The notes beneath the pieces were generated by a model. It saw nothing but the letters and a program-made list of their open reading frames with translations, did no database searches and was not told the origin of the DNA. From Microbacteriaceae bacterium (GTDB lineage: Bacteria; Actinomycetota; Actinomycetes; Actinomycetales; Microbacteriaceae): a stretch of DNA of 50,344 nucleotides. The stretch is taken from assembly GCA_025463545.1 (NCBI GenBank), contig JAODAR010000006.1:1-50344 (forward strand), in the 5' to 3' direction. Below, in pieces: positions 23,791 through 30,795 of this stretch; within the stretch, counting starts at the first letter, position 1; each line of letters starts with the position of its first letter. Position numbers and translations under genes: made by a program.

Positions 23791-24911
23791 CGCACCGGCT
23801 CCGGCTGGGCAGGCGTTCGCTCTGCAGCGCCAGGGCTCCGCGCCAGAGCCTGGAGGTATGCCCCGCGGAGAGCCTGGCCGATCGTCTCCCAATCGCGGCC
23901 GTCAAGTTGGGGCGGTGATGCCGGCGGGACCAGACGGATGCGCTCCAGCGCGTCTCCGAGGATCCCCGGCGTGAGCATGCCTTCGTACTGCTGGACCCAC
24001 CCGGGTCCGACCTCGTCCGCGAGCACCGCGTTGGCCGGTGATGAGGGGACCAGCACCGGGCGCCGGAGCGACAGCGCCACCAGGATCGCGCCCGAGTTGT
24101 GCATGTGCCGGTACGGCAGCACGACCAGCTCAGCCCGGGCGACTTCATCGACGAGCTCGTCGTCGGGCAGGAAGCGGAGCACGGAGCTGACCCGGGAGTC
24201 TTTCGCTTGCTCACGCTCGATCACCTCCCCCAGCCCGCCGGATGGACGACCGGCGATTCGCAGCCTGAGGTCGGGTCCGTCCAGCGCCCGGAACGCTGCC
24301 AACAGGGTTTCGACCCCTTTATACGGACGGATCAGCCCGAAGTGCACCAGCCGACCGGGCACCGGCTCGGCATCGCTGTGGAAGCGGTCGCGGTAGTGCC
24401 CGTGCGGGATTGTGACCACCGTGGCTTCCGTCGACGCCGCATCCGGAAGCGGTGACGTCGGATTGAGCCGGATGAACAGGCGAGTGCGCCGATCGATCGC
24501 ATCGAGCGCACGCTCCTCGGCGGAGTGACCGGATTCGTGAGGACGCAGGTTGTGGATCGTGCGCACGATCGGAACCCGCCGCATCCGCAACGCCAGGAGA
24601 AAAACTCCCAGCGCTCGCCGGCGCAGGAACGCCTTGACCGGACGATCGTCACGCACGAGCAGTTCCGGCCAGTGCACGTGGAAGACGTCGTAGCGGCCGG
24701 TGAGCGCTGTTCGCCAGGTAAAGAAACGGAACGTCACTCCCGGCGCATTGCTCCCGATGATGTGGTCGACATAGCGCGTCGAACCATCGGGCGGGCTCAG
24801 CGAGAGCAGAACGGTGAGCGGCCTGGAGTCATCGGGCACGGGCGCCACCCAGGTCTTCTGCACTGCGGTCCCGTTCGGCGCCGCCCGGGGGACGGGCCCG
24901 TGCGCGCTCAC
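23787..24911 (-). CDS. Glycosyltransferase (GT-B fold, GT4-like)
   Basis: 374 aa from the GTG at 24911, which would overlap the O-antigen ligase end by 83 bp; in-frame GTGs at 24863, 24848 and 24839 are alternatives, and the conserved part begins PLTVLLSLSPPDGSTRYVD (~32). FHVHWPELL and RTIHNLRPH in the N-terminal half and VHFGLIRPYKGVETLLAAF in the second half are landmarks of exopolysaccharide glycosyltransferases. VVLPYRHMHNSGAILVALSLRRPVL is the donor-site region. It lies between the ligase and the flippase fusion in the minus-strand operon. Confidence 0.85.
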   Translation of the reverse strand: MSAHGPVPRAAPNGTAVQKTWVAPVPDDSRPLTVLLSLSPPDGSTRYVDHIIGSNAPGVTFRFFTWRTALTGRYDVFHVHWPELLVRDDRPVKAFLRRRALGVFLLALRMRRVPIVRTIHNLRPHESGHSAEERALDAIDRRTRLFIRLNPTSPLPDAASTEATVVTIPHGHYRDRFHSDAEPVPGRLVHFGLIRPYKGVETLLAAFRALDGPDLRLRIAGRPSGGLGEVIEREQAKDSRVSSVLRFLPDDELVDEVARAELVVLPYRHMHNSGAILVALSLRRPVLVPSSPANAVLADEVGPGWVQQYEGMLTPGILGDALERIRLVPPASPPQLDGRDWETIGQALRGAYLQALARSPGAAERTPAQPEPVR

Positions 24912-26352
24912 GAGCGCCGAGCGACGGTACCGGCTGGAGCGGCGACTCGGCCGGCACCAGGGGATTCAGGGTGAGGATGAGGAGGCACCCCAGGAGCAGG
25001 TGCATCGCCCGCACGCCGTCCAGGGCGTTGAAGCTCGAAATGCAGATCGCGAAGGCGAGTATCCCGGCTGCGGCGCCCACTGCCCGGTGGCTGAGCGCGT
25101 GGAAGAAGGCTGATCCGACCAGCAGTGCGAACAGCAGCAGACCGGGGATGCCCACTCCGATCAGCAGCTGCAGCAGCGAGTTCTCGATCACGACGTCGGT
25201 GAACAGCCGGCCGGTGATTCCGGAGGTGCCGGTGCCGGAGCCGATCCAGCCGGTGAGGTGCCCGGCCTGCAGCGCAACCCACAAGGCCAGGTCCCGCGCC
25301 CCGGTGGAGAGCTCGCCCTCCGCCGAGGTGTCCCGGGCGGAGAAGGCGTCGAACTGGGTGATCCCGATCACGCCCACGATTGCGAGACCACCGGCGGCGG
25401 CGAACCGGCTCCAGCGCTTCTCGCCGCGGATCAGGAGGGCCGCGAGATAGGCGAAGGTCGCGGCAATCGCGCCGGCGAGCAGGGCGCCGCGGGAAACGGT
25501 GACCGCAAGGCCGAGGCCGCTGAAGACTGCAGCGGCCAGGGTCCAGTTCGAACGGGTGGTGAGCCAGCTGCCGACCGCAAGGGACACGGCGACGGCGAAG
25601 AACAGGGCTGCGAGCAACGGATGCCCGAACGACGCGCCGGCGCGGTACACGGCCCAGTGCTGGGCGTTGGGCAGGCCGATCAGGTCGTAGACCGTTCCCC
25701 AGAGCACGTTCGTGCGCAGTACCGCTTCGACCACCGCATACGCACCGAGCCAGCCTCCGAGGACCAGCCAGACGCGTTGGATGAGCTCCGCTTCGCGGCG
25801 CGCGCGGCCAACCACGAGCGGCAACAGCGCGCCAGCGGTGAAGCTGATCAGCCAGCCGAGGGATGTCTGCAGATCGGGGGAGCGGAAGATCGAGAGCAGG
25901 CCCCACACGAAGAAGAGAGCGCCGAAGATGACGGCTGCCGTCTTGAATGGTTGGGAGGCTGGTCCGGATCTGTCGGTGCGTGATGTGCCGGCGCCGGATA
26001 TGCCGGCGCCGGCCGGGTTGCCGTTCCCCTGCCCCAGGACGATCCGGCGGAACGCCCAGACCACCAACACGATGGTGGTGAGCGGCATGGCGTTGAGCGG
26101 TCCGTCCTGGGGGAGTATCCGGGGCGGCACCAGGGCGAAGATCGTGAGCGCCACTGCGGGGACCGCCTCGACCGGCACCAGGAACAGCGCTCCCAACCCC
26201 AGAACCGCGACGAGGAAGAGAGGCACCACGATGAAGCCCAGCTCCGTGACGAAGCGCGGGAGGACCACGCTGGCGCCCAGCACCACGACCGCGCTCGCCA
26301 CAACAAGGGCGGCGACTCGCAGCCGGTTTCCACGCATTGTCGACCACCGCAT
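24829..26352 (-). CDS. O-antigen ligase / Wzy-type polymerase family membrane protein
   Basis: 507 aa, with about 11 predicted membrane segments and a long periplasmic loop in the second half holding the RGALLAGAIAA and GSGTGTSG regions; the overall layout is that of the Wzy_C (O-antigen ligase) superfamily. It would polymerise flipped repeat units on the outer face or ligate the chain. Residues 1-10 offer two ATGs (26352, 26337). The C-terminal 40 residues are Arg/Ala-rich and overlap the start of the next gene, so they may be non-functional. A GAGISGAGT repeat (15 bp) lies in a cytosolic loop. Confidence 0.82.
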   Translation of the reverse strand: MRWSTMRGNRLRVAALVVASAVVVLGASVVLPRFVTELGFIVVPLFLVAVLGLGALFLVPVEAVPAVALTIFALVPPRILPQDGPLNAMPLTTIVLVVWAFRRIVLGQGNGNPAGAGISGAGTSRTDRSGPASQPFKTAAVIFGALFFVWGLLSIFRSPDLQTSLGWLISFTAGALLPLVVGRARREAELIQRVWLVLGGWLGAYAVVEAVLRTNVLWGTVYDLIGLPNAQHWAVYRAGASFGHPLLAALFFAVAVSLAVGSWLTTRSNWTLAAAVFSGLGLAVTVSRGALLAGAIAATFAYLAALLIRGEKRWSRFAAAGGLAIVGVIGITQFDAFSARDTSAEGELSTGARDLALWVALQAGHLTGWIGSGTGTSGITGRLFTDVVIENSLLQLLIGVGIPGLLLFALLVGSAFFHALSHRAVGAAAGILAFAICISSFNALDGVRAMHLLLGCLLILTLNPLVPAESPLQPVPSLGARERARARPPGGAERDRSAEDLGGARAR

Positions 26353-26355
26353 CCG

Positions 26356-27489
26356 CTATCGCCCTCGCCTGTCGGCGTCAGTGGGACGTTGTGACGTGCT
26401 CGGTAGTGACGTGCTCGGTAGTGATGGGCCTTGTACTGAAGCGCGCGTCCCTGGAGCAACCGGCCGGCGGCCAGAGAACCAGGCCGGGGCGGCATACCCG
26501 TAGCGGAACACCGGCAGCCCGCGGGAGATCCGCCAGAAGCCGAGCGCCAGAGCCACGGACACCGCCGCAATCAGCAACGGCAGGGCGGGGCCGAGCGCAC
26601 GCAGCACGCCCGTCCCGCTCGCTTGCTCCTTCACCGCCAGCAGCACGAGGGTCAGCGCATTGACGAAGAAGATGTGGAGCACGTAGACGGGCAGGGTGCT
26701 GCGGCCGACGTAGACGAGCCAGCGCATCCAGTCGAACCGGGTGAGGTAGCGGGCGATGATCAGGCCTCCCGCAATGGCGAGCAGGCTGGCGATGACCAGC
26801 GCCCCCGTGATGAACGGCACGCGCGTGCGCACACCGAGCACTGCAGCGGCGAAACCCAGGAAAAGGACTGCGAACAGCACACCCGTTGGCAGGCCGCGCC
26901 GCTCAACGAAGCGGCTGATCGCGTCGTGGAAGAAGTAGCCGACCATGAAGAACAGCACATACCGGCCCATGCCGTTCCAGGCGATGTTGCCGGTGTCGGC
27001 GCGGGCGAAGAACCATACCGACAGTACGGCGGCGGCGCCCAGCTGGATGCGCCAGTCGACCCGGCCATGCAGCAGCTTCACCGCCACGAAGAACAGGGCG
27101 AGCGCGTAGAGGAACCAGAGCCCATTGCTCGGCCGCACCGGCGCGAGGAGCAGGTCGACGAAGTTGGTGCCGTCGATGCCCGTGGGGTTCGGCACCACCA
27201 GGAAATAGGCGTAGCGCACAATCGTCCAGACCAGCAGCGCCCAGACCAGGATGCTGAGGCGGGTGCGCCAGAGTTCCCGCCAGGACCGGTTCACGATCGA
27301 GTGGGCGAACAGCGCAGACGCGAGGAAGAACAGCGGCATCAGGAACAGCACCAGCACCAGGCTGATGGTGGACCAGTACCGCGGGGCAAGGCCGGTGAGC
27401 GTGGTCCACTGTGACGAGTGGACAAGCACCACGAGGATGATGGCGGCGCCCTTTGCGGCATCCACCCAATCGACTCGGGTTCGTGTCAC
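26356..27489 (-). CDS. Acyltransferase 3 family membrane protein (second copy)
   Basis: 377 aa from the GTG at 27489, chosen because GGGAGG lies 5 nt before it; an ATG at 27567 would add 26 non-conserved residues. The protein opens VDWVDAAKGAAIILVVLVH with the family His, followed by LFLMPLFFLASALFAHS, and has about ten membrane helices, including FVNALTLVLLAV. It is the first gene of the minus-strand operon, ending 3 bp before the ligase start. The Ser/Pro/Thr tail contains a 15-bp repeat. It resembles the other operon's first gene (6858-7943) in the RDWVDFAKG / VDWVDAAKG region, so each operon begins with the same enzyme type. Confidence 0.88.
   Translation of the reverse strand: MTRTRVDWVDAAKGAAIILVVLVHSSQWTTLTGLAPRYWSTISLVLVLFLMPLFFLASALFAHSIVNRSWRELWRTRLSILVWALLVWTIVRYAYFLVVPNPTGIDGTNFVDLLLAPVRPSNGLWFLYALALFFVAVKLLHGRVDWRIQLGAAAVLSVWFFARADTGNIAWNGMGRYVLFFMVGYFFHDAISRFVERRGLPTGVLFAVLFLGFAAAVLGVRTRVPFITGALVIASLLAIAGGLIIARYLTRFDWMRWLVYVGRSTLPVYVLHIFFVNALTLVLLAVKEQASGTGVLRALGPALPLLIAAVSVALALGFWRISRGLPVFRYGYAAPAWFSGRRPVAPGTRASVQGPSLPSTSLPSTSQRPTDADRRGR
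26391..26420 (-). repeat. 15-bp in-frame tandem repeat, 2+ copies
   Basis: Units at 26391-26405 and 26406-26420 are identical and a partial third begins at 26421. They encode the SLPST pentapeptides of the acyltransferase C-terminus. Confidence 0.88.
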
Positions 27490-27673
27490 GCGTGCCTCCC
27501 GTCGGGTCGGTGTGGTCTCGCTTTCGGCAACGATATCCGCTTTGTCCCGAACGGTACAGTGATCCATTGAGTTCGTCTCAGGTTCGCCGCACGTTCGGCA
27601 CCCGTTGGTAACACCGGTATTTCGGATCGAGGCGCCTGGCAGGACTACCGGGATTGCCAACCGGGTGCAGGGT

Positions 27674-27679
27674 TATAGT
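27674..27679 (+). promoter_or_regulatory. Promoter -10 element of the LCP gene
   Basis: TATAGT at 27674-27679 is a strong actinobacterial -10 hexamer, 41 bp before the ATG at 27720; AGGAG at about 27707 is a good ribosome site. The -35 is unclear (TTGCCA at 27654 is only 14 bp away). The 230-bp divergent gap 27490-27719 holds this and the promoter of the acyltransferase operon. Confidence 0.5.
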
Positions 27680-27719
27680 CGAACCACGGTTGCCCAGAGC
27701 GGTCGCAGGAGAGTATCCA

Positions 27720-28766
27720 ATGCGAGATTTGACGACGTGGCGGCCATCCGGCCGTTCGGCCTGGTGGGTCGCCGCCACACTTGTTGGCGCGCTCCTGCTC
27801 ACCGTCGCGAGCGTTGCCGCGGTGAACGCGTGGAACGTCGACGTTGGGCTGAAAAGTCAATTTCAGATCATCCCGGATGCCTTGCCCACGGTCGATCGGA
27901 ACACCGGACCGGGCGGGCGCAGCGTTCCGGCGGGCGCCGATGCTCCGGTGACGACACAGGGTGCGGCGCAGAACATCCTCGTGCTCGGTGTTGATGCGGG
28001 TGTTGATGCGGGTGTTGATGCGGGCAGTGATGCCGGTCGTGACGCCGGAACAGCGAGCGAGGCGCCAGGGTCGGCCGCGACGCGTCGCGGCGTGCTCACG
28101 CTCCTGACCGCCGACACGCTTCGTGCCGCGATGGTGGTGCACATCCCCGTCGACCGGAGCAGTGTGACCGTGGTGGCCGTGCCGCTCGGCGAAGGGCCCA
28201 GTGACGACGGTGTCAGCGCCGATCCGGCCAACGACCCGATCAGGGCGGCGCTGGCCACCGACGGAGTCGCCGGCGCCGTGCGGGCGACCCAGGACCTCCT
28301 CGCCCAAACCATCGACCATGTCGCCGCCGTCGACCTGGCCGGATTCCCCGCCGCCACGAAAGCGCTGGGCGGTGTCACCCTCGACAACCCAGGCACGTTC
28401 ACGTCGGGCGGCCGCACATTCCAGGCCGGACGAGTGCACGTGAACGGAGCCGCCGCACTCGACTGGGTGCGCGGCCCGAGCGACGGCGATGGGGCCGCTC
28501 GCGCTGAGGCGCAGCAACTGCTTCTGCAGGCGATGCTCACCGCTGCAGTCCGCAGCGAGACGTTCACCACTCTCCGCACCCTGAGCGAGCTCGCCCGCCA
28601 GGTGATACCTTTCGTTGCGGTCGACGAAGGCCTCACCACCGCCTACGTGGTCGACCTCGGGGTGAAGCTTCGCGACATCCGCTCCGATGTTCTCTTCGTG
28701 ACTCTCCCGGCAACGGATGCCGCTCGGAGCGAGTTCCTGACGACTACCTTTGGCGCTCGCCGCTAG
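27720..28766 (+). CDS. Divergent LytR-CpsA-Psr (LCP) family protein
   Basis: 348 aa from the ATG at 27720 (AGGAG site). A membrane helix (about 17-37) is followed by an extracellular LCP-like domain: NILVLGVDAG, VVHIPVDRSSVTVVAVPL, the QTIDHVAAVDLAGFPAATK-LGGV block and ALDWVR. These match LCP landmarks, the family that attaches polymers to peptidoglycan from a lipid carrier. The normal active-site arginines look absent: IPRD is replaced by VPLGEG and the RxRH segment reads VRGPSDGDG. It may be a low-activity or non-catalytic paralogue. It contains a VDAG repeat (12 bp x3). It ends 23 bp into the convergent VanZ gene. Confidence 0.7.
   Translation: MRDLTTWRPSGRSAWWVAATLVGALLLTVASVAAVNAWNVDVGLKSQFQIIPDALPTVDRNTGPGGRSVPAGADAPVTTQGAAQNILVLGVDAGVDAGVDAGSDAGRDAGTASEAPGSAATRRGVLTLLTADTLRAAMVVHIPVDRSSVTVVAVPLGEGPSDDGVSADPANDPIRAALATDGVAGAVRATQDLLAQTIDHVAAVDLAGFPAATKALGGVTLDNPGTFTSGGRTFQAGRVHVNGAAALDWVRGPSDGDGAARAEAQQLLLQAMLTAAVRSETFTTLRTLSELARQVIPFVAVDEGLTTAYVVDLGVKLRDIRSDVLFVTLPATDAARSEFLTTTFGARR
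27990..28025 (+). repeat. 12-bp in-frame tandem repeat, 3 copies
   Basis: Units at 27990-28001, 28002-28013 and 28014-28025 are almost identical and encode VDAG tetrapeptides. A degenerate SDAG/RDAG tail follows. Confidence 0.92.
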
Positions 28767-29223
28767 GTCCAGCGCCAGCCCGATGGGGGACACCGTGCCG
28801 AGCGTGAATCACCTGCAGGGTCACACCCGCGAGCAGTGCGCCGACTATTGCGCCGACGGTGTTGGCGATGACGTCGTTGACCGTGGCGTAGCGCTCGGGC
28901 AGGAACATCAGCTGGCCGAGCTCGATGCCGCAGCTCGTGAGGAATCCGACCACGATGCCGAGCCACCACCGTCGCCCGCCGGCGAACATACCCACCAGCA
29001 GGCCAACCGGTACGAACAGCCAAACATTCGCCGAGAACTGGATGAAGTCGTAGTCCACCCAGGGCGGCGCACCGTGGTTGTGCAGCCAGCCGATGACGCC
29101 GAGTAGCGAACCGTGGACATCGCGGTCGACCGGCGTGGGCCAGAACGCGATGAGCGCCAGCACCAGTACATAGGCCAGGGTCACCCACAGGGTGACGCGC
29201 CTGATTATCGTCGCGGCCGTCAC
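28744..29223 (-). CDS. VanZ-like family membrane protein
   Basis: 159 aa from the GTG at 29223 (overlapping the upstream stop as GTGA). Four membrane helices are visible: a first (~10-30), one around WLFVPVGLLVGMFAG, WLGIVVGFLTSCGIELGQLMF and VNDVIANTVGAIVGALLAG. The IELGQL and R-x-x-x-x-N-D-V-I-x-N-x-x-G motifs define the VanZ-like family, whose members affect glycopeptide tolerance or envelope properties in some species. Here no van genes are present, so the role is unknown. It is co-transcribed with the SnoaL-like gene and overlaps the convergent LCP gene by 23 bp. Confidence 0.85.
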   Translation of the reverse strand: MTAATIIRRVTLWVTLAYVLVLALIAFWPTPVDRDVHGSLLGVIGWLHNHGAPPWVDYDFIQFSANVWLFVPVGLLVGMFAGGRRWWLGIVVGFLTSCGIELGQLMFLPERYATVNDVIANTVGAIVGALLAGVTLQVIHARHGVPHRAGAGPSGERQR

Positions 29224-29579
29224 GAGGGAGTCGACTGGTCCATCCACCACTCGGTGAATTCGCGCGCGAGGCCCCCGGGGGTCAACCGGACCACCCACAG
29301 GTTGTTGTACGCCCGGCCGTCTCCGTACCGGGTCGTCCCTTCGACGATCGCGACAGCATCCGTTTCAACAAGCGTCGTCCAGGCGAACGTGGCGTCCCCC
29401 GGCTGGTCAGCATGTTCCAGCCACCCGCGCACTATCTCGTCGTGGCCGCGCCAGGGTGTAGCGAACGGCTCGGTGCGGTAGGTCGCATCCGCCGTGAACA
29501 AGGCACGGATGTCGTCTGGGTCGTTGGACTCCCAGGCGACACGATAGGCGTCCACCCAGGCAGCCACGTTCGCGGTCAT
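29220..29579 (-). CDS. SnoaL-like / NTF2-fold protein
   Basis: 119 aa. Start VAAWVDAYRVAWESNDPDDIRALFTADATYRTEPF is typical of the NTF2-like fold, with a GHDEIVRGWLEH helix and an all-beta second half ending in FTEWWMDQS. Many such proteins bind or convert small molecules; the substrate is not evident. Its stop overlaps the VanZ start. Upstream a strong hairpin (29600-29631) separates it from tRNA-Pro, so it must have its own promoter in a very short region or share the tRNA transcript inefficiently. Confidence 0.8.
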   Translation of the reverse strand: MTANVAAWVDAYRVAWESNDPDDIRALFTADATYRTEPFATPWRGHDEIVRGWLEHADQPGDATFAWTTLVETDAVAIVEGTTRYGDGRAYNNLWVVRLTPGGLAREFTEWWMDQSTPS

Positions 29580-29599
29580 GCCCCTAGTTGTACAGCCAG

Positions 29600-29631
29600 A
29601 AATGCCCCGGCCTCAAGAGGCCGGGGCATTT
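29600..29631. terminator. Strong Rho-independent terminator hairpin below tRNA-Pro
   Basis: A perfect 14-bp stem (AAATGCCCCGGCCT at 29600-29613 with its complement at 29618-29631) encloses a 4-nt loop. It follows the tRNA on the minus strand, and the ends are A/T, so it can work in both directions. Confidence 0.8.
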
Positions 29632-29654
29632 CACAGGTGCTGCTGGTGATTCTG

Positions 29655-29728
29655 TCGGGGTAACAGGATTTGAACCTGCGACCTCGTCGTCCCGAACGAC
29701 GCGCGCTACCAAGCTGCGCCATACCCCG
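29655..29728 (-). tRNA. tRNA-Pro, anticodon CGG
   Basis: 74 nt read on the minus strand. The acceptor stem CGGGGTA (29728-29722) pairs with TACCCCG (29662-29656), with discriminator A at 29655. The anticodon stem CGTCG/CGACG surrounds loop TTCGGGA, giving anticodon CGG (Pro, codon CCG). The T-arm has GGTTCAAATCC. The 3' CCA is not encoded. Confidence 0.95.
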
Positions 29729-29811
29729 ATGGCCCGTGAGCCTCAATAAGTATAGACGCTGTGCCGGGCGGTTGCACGCCATGCGCCCAGACCCAGGGAA
29801 GTACGCCCGGC

Positions 29812-30795
29812 TCAGGCGGCGGTGAGGGTGAGCAGCGTGGCCTCGGGCGGGCAGGCCAGGCGCACGGGGGCGTAGATCGACGTACCGATGCCAGCCGACA
29901 CGTTGAGGTACGCGGTGCGAAGCCCCGCGTTCCAGAGGCTCAGCCCCTTCACCTGGCGGCGCGGGATGTCGCAGTTGGTCACGAGCGCGCCGAAGCCGGG
30001 TACGCAAACCTGCCCGCCGTGGGTGTGGCCGGCGAGAATCAGCTGCGCGCCGTGGTTCACGAACGAGTTCAGCACCCGCTGGTACGGCGCGTGGGCCACG
30101 CCGATGGTGACGGTCGGGCGAGGGGCGGCCGCGACGGACGGGTCGGGCCAGGTCTCCTCGGAGAGCGGATCGCTGGCGCGCAGCTCGTCGATTGCGCCGG
30201 TGATGACTTCGAGCCGGTCCAGCCCGATGTGCGGGTCGTCGACGCCGAAAAGTTCGAGGTGCGTGGCGTTGATGTCGAGGGCCGCGGCCGCGTTGTTCAG
30301 GTCGGTCCAGCCGAGATCGGCGAAGACGCCGTGCAGCCGGGCGATGTCGAGCGGCTCATGCGCGCCGGTGCGGCGCTTCGACGGCCCGGCGAAATACTTG
30401 AGCGGGTTCTTCAGCTGCGGGCCGACATAGTCGTTGGACCCGTTGACGAACACGCCGGAGATGCCGGCGAACGGCTCGAGCGCGTAGGCGACCCCCGCGA
30501 TGCCGTCGGAATGGCCGAGATTGTCACCGGTGTTCACGATCAGGTCGGGCGCGAGGTCCGCGAGGGTGCGCACCCAGTCCTGTTTGTCGCGCTGCCACGG
30601 CGCCATGTGGAGGTCGGACAGGTGCAGGACACGGATGCTGTCGGCGCCGGCCGGCAGCACGGGCACGGTGACCTCGCGGAGGGTGTACTTCGTGCGTTCC
30701 ACCAGCGATCCCCACGCGAACGCGGCGAGCCCGGCCGCGGCGATCATTCCGGTCGCCGTGGCGAGAGTCTTACCGGTCGCGCCCAGTGTGCTCAA
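29812..30795 (-). CDS. Calcineurin-like metallophosphoesterase, probably membrane-anchored
   Basis: 327 aa from a TTG at 30795 that overlaps the ponA2-like stop (TTGA). An N-terminal hydrophobic stretch (about 12-28) anchors it. The di-metal motifs are LHLSDLHMAPWQ, NTGDNLGH, FVNGSNDYVGP (the Asn-Asp that follows GN in the family) and LAGHTHGGQ. Proteins of this kind sit directly after the bifunctional PBP in many actinobacteria, including the M. tuberculosis gene after ponA2, which suggests a cell-envelope phosphoesterase role. The rare TTG start is supported by the 4-nt overlap but is unproven; M17 is a possible alternative. Confidence 0.85.
   Translation of the reverse strand: MSTLGATGKTLATATGMIAAAGLAAFAWGSLVERTKYTLREVTVPVLPAGADSIRVLHLSDLHMAPWQRDKQDWVRTLADLAPDLIVNTGDNLGHSDGIAGVAYALEPFAGISGVFVNGSNDYVGPQLKNPLKYFAGPSKRRTGAHEPLDIARLHGVFADLGWTDLNNAAAALDINATHLELFGVDDPHIGLDRLEVITGAIDELRASDPLSEETWPDPSVAAAPRPTVTIGVAHAPYQRVLNSFVNHGAQLILAGHTHGGQVCVPGFGALVTNCDIPRRQVKGLSLWNAGLRTAYLNVSAGIGTSIYAPVRLACPPEATLLTLTAA

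Noticed and set aside
29655..29728. tRNA-Pro as an integration site of a genomic island
   Set aside because: No integrase and no direct repeat of the tRNA 3' end was seen on either side within the window.
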